Shown here: one piece after another, positions 61,570 through 64,000 of the stretch
How positions within the stretch are numbered: position 1 is the first letter of the stretch
How the letters are laid out: each line of letters starts with the position of its first letter
Origin: Lineus longissimus
Lineage: Eukaryota > Nemertea > Pilidiophora > Heteronemertea > Lineidae
Assembly: GCF_910592395.1 (NCBI RefSeq)
Contig: NC_088318.1
Span: 1,364,001-1,428,000 of the forward strand
DNA length: 64,000 bases
Direction: 5' to 3'
The notes under the pieces: generated by a model
What the model was told of the DNA's origin: nothing
Databases searched by the model: none
Seen by the model: only the letters and a program-made list of their open reading frames with translations
Program-made: the position numbers and the translations under genes

Positions 61570-61817
61570 GTAAGGAACTCTGTGTTGTTGCCATAATCTA
61601 TTTCTAAAGCTTTCAGCCATCTTCTAGCACCAACAACTCAGAGAGAGGGTGTGGTGGATGACATCCCAATGGGAATAATAGTCTTGCCATCCCTGTGTGC
61701 CTTCTGATCTAGACTTCTCATAGTTTGCTATACGCCCCAAGGACTCTGGTTTTCCTAACCCTCAACATTAACACAACAACTGAATACTGAACCACTTTTC
61801 AAACTTTCTCTCTCCAG

Positions 61818-63044
61818 CAAAAGCTAAAGGAAGAGCGTGAGGCGAAAAGGGCGCATCTTGACGCGCGCCATGATTACATCCTACAAACGGTCGCGGACAA
61901 GATCGGTGTGGACAAGTCTGAGGTTGAGGATGCGATCCTCGAGGGGACGCAGATTGAGACGATGGATCGATTCCTCGTCGCCAACGGCAGCAGCCAGATC
62001 TTGTTCTTTTATCAAGAACCTGAACAGGAGCGTGAACACGGTAAGTGCGGAGATTTAGGGTTCAGATTTGGTTTTTTTGGGGGGGGGGGGGTATCTCGGC
62101 CTTAAATGGCCTAATTTGTAGTCTTATGTGATGATCAGCGTAAACTTAATCAGCAAAGTTTTCTAACATTGCTTTCTCTACTCCATTTGACAAGTCTATC
62201 CCGTGTAGTCCTATGTACCAAATTTTAACACACTGTCACGCAAACCTTGAATTTTGACCCAACATTACACTTTTCCATCTCATCCCAGTGTAGACACATA
62301 CATTTCTGTCACCTTTTCACGCTAACCGGCCCAACATTTAGGACATTCATAACCTTATTTGTGACAGATAAAAGGCCTTGTCATCAGATCAATAGGTCTT
62401 ATTATACTTCACATGCATATTGTACTCTCTATTCCATACCCAGTTGGCCGAACAAGCTGTAGTTTGAATCTAGTTTCATGTATAAGTGGTAATCATGAAA
62501 TGCAGTAGACTTAGCTTGAAATTTGTATGAATGCTTTCAATCCAAGTTACTGTACATATATTGGACATGTTCCTATACAGAATGTACAGTTGAAATCAGC
62601 CAACTTATTGTGATTTAGACTTCTTCCTTTTACTTTCCATAGCTTGGACAGGTTAATCCCCAAATAGTGAATCATTACCATTTAGCTTGATGTGTTTACA
62701 TGGTCGCTACTGACAACCAAGTGTCACTTAATTAAAGCACAAAGACCAAGTGATAAATTTACTATTGAAAATAATGAATGTCAGTTCCATGAGTGTTGTA
62801 ATCAATCAAGTTGGATCGTTTTTACCCGGCGAATAAGTTTTTATTAAAAAAATGTGTAAAAAGACATTACTCCTGAAAGTGATATGTTGGGAGAGAGATA
62901 TATTTGCGGGTCCTTTGTTTGAACGAATATTACTTTTGAACAAGTACTGTTCCCATTTGCATAGCCAATTCTATTTTCCAGTGACGGTGGACTTTAAACT
63001 CACACCGCGGACCCAGGCCGACGTTGCCCGTCGTACATCAACAA
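61818..63044 (+). CDS. Outer-arm dynein heavy chain, DNAH5/DNAH8 type: shared N-terminal exons (rest outside window)
   Basis: Two shared exons are seen: 61818-62040 (acceptor ctctctccag, donor gtaagt) and 62982-63044 (phase 1 in and out). The first reads QKLKEEREAKRAHLDARHDY, then [40 protein letters not shown] and YQEPEQE. Human DNAH5 has EKEAKRALLDARHNYLF and [20 protein letters not shown] followed by MFYYQ at the same place, so the match is strong. The second exon reads VTVDFKLTPRTQADVARR and looks linker-like. DNAH5/8 chains are axonemal outer-arm motors that drive ciliary or sperm beating. This part is the extreme N terminus of the tail, used in arm assembly and docking. The motor domain lies to the right of the window. 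By eye I cannot tell DNAH5 from DNAH8, which in many invertebrates is a single gene. Confidence 0.9.
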
Positions 63045-63846
63045 GTAATAGTCTTCTCGCCTCTCACTGCATGCATATCATGTTTGTCCCTTGCTTCCTC
63101 GCCACAGGCACTTGCCTTGTATTGCTCTCGTTGTGCTTAGCCTTAAAGGGACCATGGCTGAACCCTGAAAAGTTGACGGATCATCCTATCTGAGCTCCTA
63201 CCATTGTATAAGTTTGATGTCATTGCATCGCCTGTATCCTCGATACCTTATGCCTTGCTTCTACATGTACTCTGTTTTGGAACTTCGATAAAAAAAAAAG
63301 ATAAAGATGATGTCACAGAGTGCTGTCAGCGATTTTTTCAACGGGATTGCGTCAAAAGTTCGAGTTGACAACATCTTCAGTGGACCAGAGACCATGTAGT
63401 GACGTCATATATAGTACGCCACATGTGGATAATATCTTGGTCGGTGTTGCCACTTTTGCCACATGGGTCTGTGAAATCAATGTGACGTCCAAAATGGCGT
63501 CTTTGCCACATTGGGCAGTCCTATTCTTCCATGCTACCGTGCTCTATTATGTAAATATGGTCTTATGTCCTGTAAGTGGATGTCACCTTTCTCCTCGGCT
63601 GCACCTCATATATTTTTACCTTCAATCAGGCTTGTGTAGCGATCTGTGAGCGTGGTGGTGTGACAGATGATATTGTCATGTCGTAAAATGGGTGGCAGAT
63701 TTTGATTATCGAAGACGTGTTTGCATAACCCAGGTTGTGGTTGTATATTAAACATGTTGTCTTTTATGTTGCCTTTGCCTGCAGTTGCACCCTGGCTTTC
63801 CATTTCAACATAAATTCATGTACTAACATTTGACAAGAGTGGTTTT

Positions 63847-63960
63847 GGGGGAGTGGTGTTGTGGAAGAGCGATGGCCTAACAAATATCAGCCTTATTATG
63901 GAGAGCGAGGTTGTGGGTTCAACTCCTGGCCCAGTCACTGCTTGGTTACCCTACTCGTTG
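63847..63960 (+). mobile_element. tRNA-derived SINE fragment
   Basis: 'gagtggtgttgtggaagagc' followed by 'gggttcaactcctgg' resembles tRNA A and B boxes. It lacks a proper acceptor stem, so it is not a functional tRNA. Confidence 0.5.
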
Positions 63961-64000
63961 AGTTCAAGTCAATGACGTCTGGATGAAAATTTTCACTGGA

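Noticed and set aside
63307-63402. MMSQSAVSDFFNGIASKVRV ORF after the shared dynein exons
   Set aside because: It has no convincing acceptor, closes at a stop, and its phase does not continue from exon 63044.
63847-63960. Functional tRNA gene
   Set aside because: Only box-like sequences are present; stems do not close and there is no clear anticodon arm.

Overview
This is a eukaryotic window, most likely from a marine invertebrate animal. It shows spliced genes with GT-AG introns, long 3' UTRs, AATAAA signals, short inverted-repeat elements, tRNA-like SINE fragments and minisatellites. I cannot name the species. The protein matches are to metazoan gene families, and the compact layout with cilia genes fits a bilaterian such as a lophotrochozoan, hemichordate or cephalochordate. 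All gene models below were read by eye from splice sites, reading phase and remembered family sequences. No search was run.

Layout. 1-5.9 kb (+): the 3' two thirds of COG7, a Golgi tether subunit. 5.9-11.9 kb (-): a four-helix MARVEL protein (plasmolipin/CMTM type) with a duplicated, probably mutually exclusive, exon. 13.6-20.6 kb (+): complete AGXT2, a mitochondrial aminotransferase. 20.7-29.6 kb (-): complete CEP89, a centriole distal-appendage protein, in 18 exons. 30.1-31.0 kb (-): a small two-exon gene piece, perhaps CFAP68-like. 32.9-36.5 kb (-), perhaps from 38.6 kb: an ANKUB1-like protein with ubiquitin-like and ankyrin parts plus a C-terminal array of 'RWL' coiled-coil motifs. 39.6-41.4 kb (-): a complete C1GALT1-like (T-synthase) glycosyltransferase. 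43.7 kb to the right edge (+): the 5' end of an outer-arm dynein heavy chain of the DNAH5/DNAH8 type.

The most striking feature is the dynein gene. Eight well-formed short exons between 43.7 and 61.6 kb, plus two or three weaker ones, each start with ATG and end in codon phase 0 at a GT donor. None has an obvious upstream acceptor. The shared exon at 61,818 begins in phase 0 and carries the conserved DNAH5/8 N-terminal region. The layout looks like a tandem array of alternative first exons that would give the same motor different, mostly basic, N-terminal tails. Two of the exons are clear duplicates of each other. One of them reads through its donor, without a stop, into an 11-copy 66-bp minisatellite.

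Several genes here are ciliary (CEP89, the dynein, possibly the CFAP68-like and ANKUB1-like genes), but this may be chance. COG7 and C1GALT1 both belong to Golgi glycosylation. Two convergent pairs, COG7/MARVEL and AGXT2/CEP89, have polyadenylation signals only tens of bases apart.
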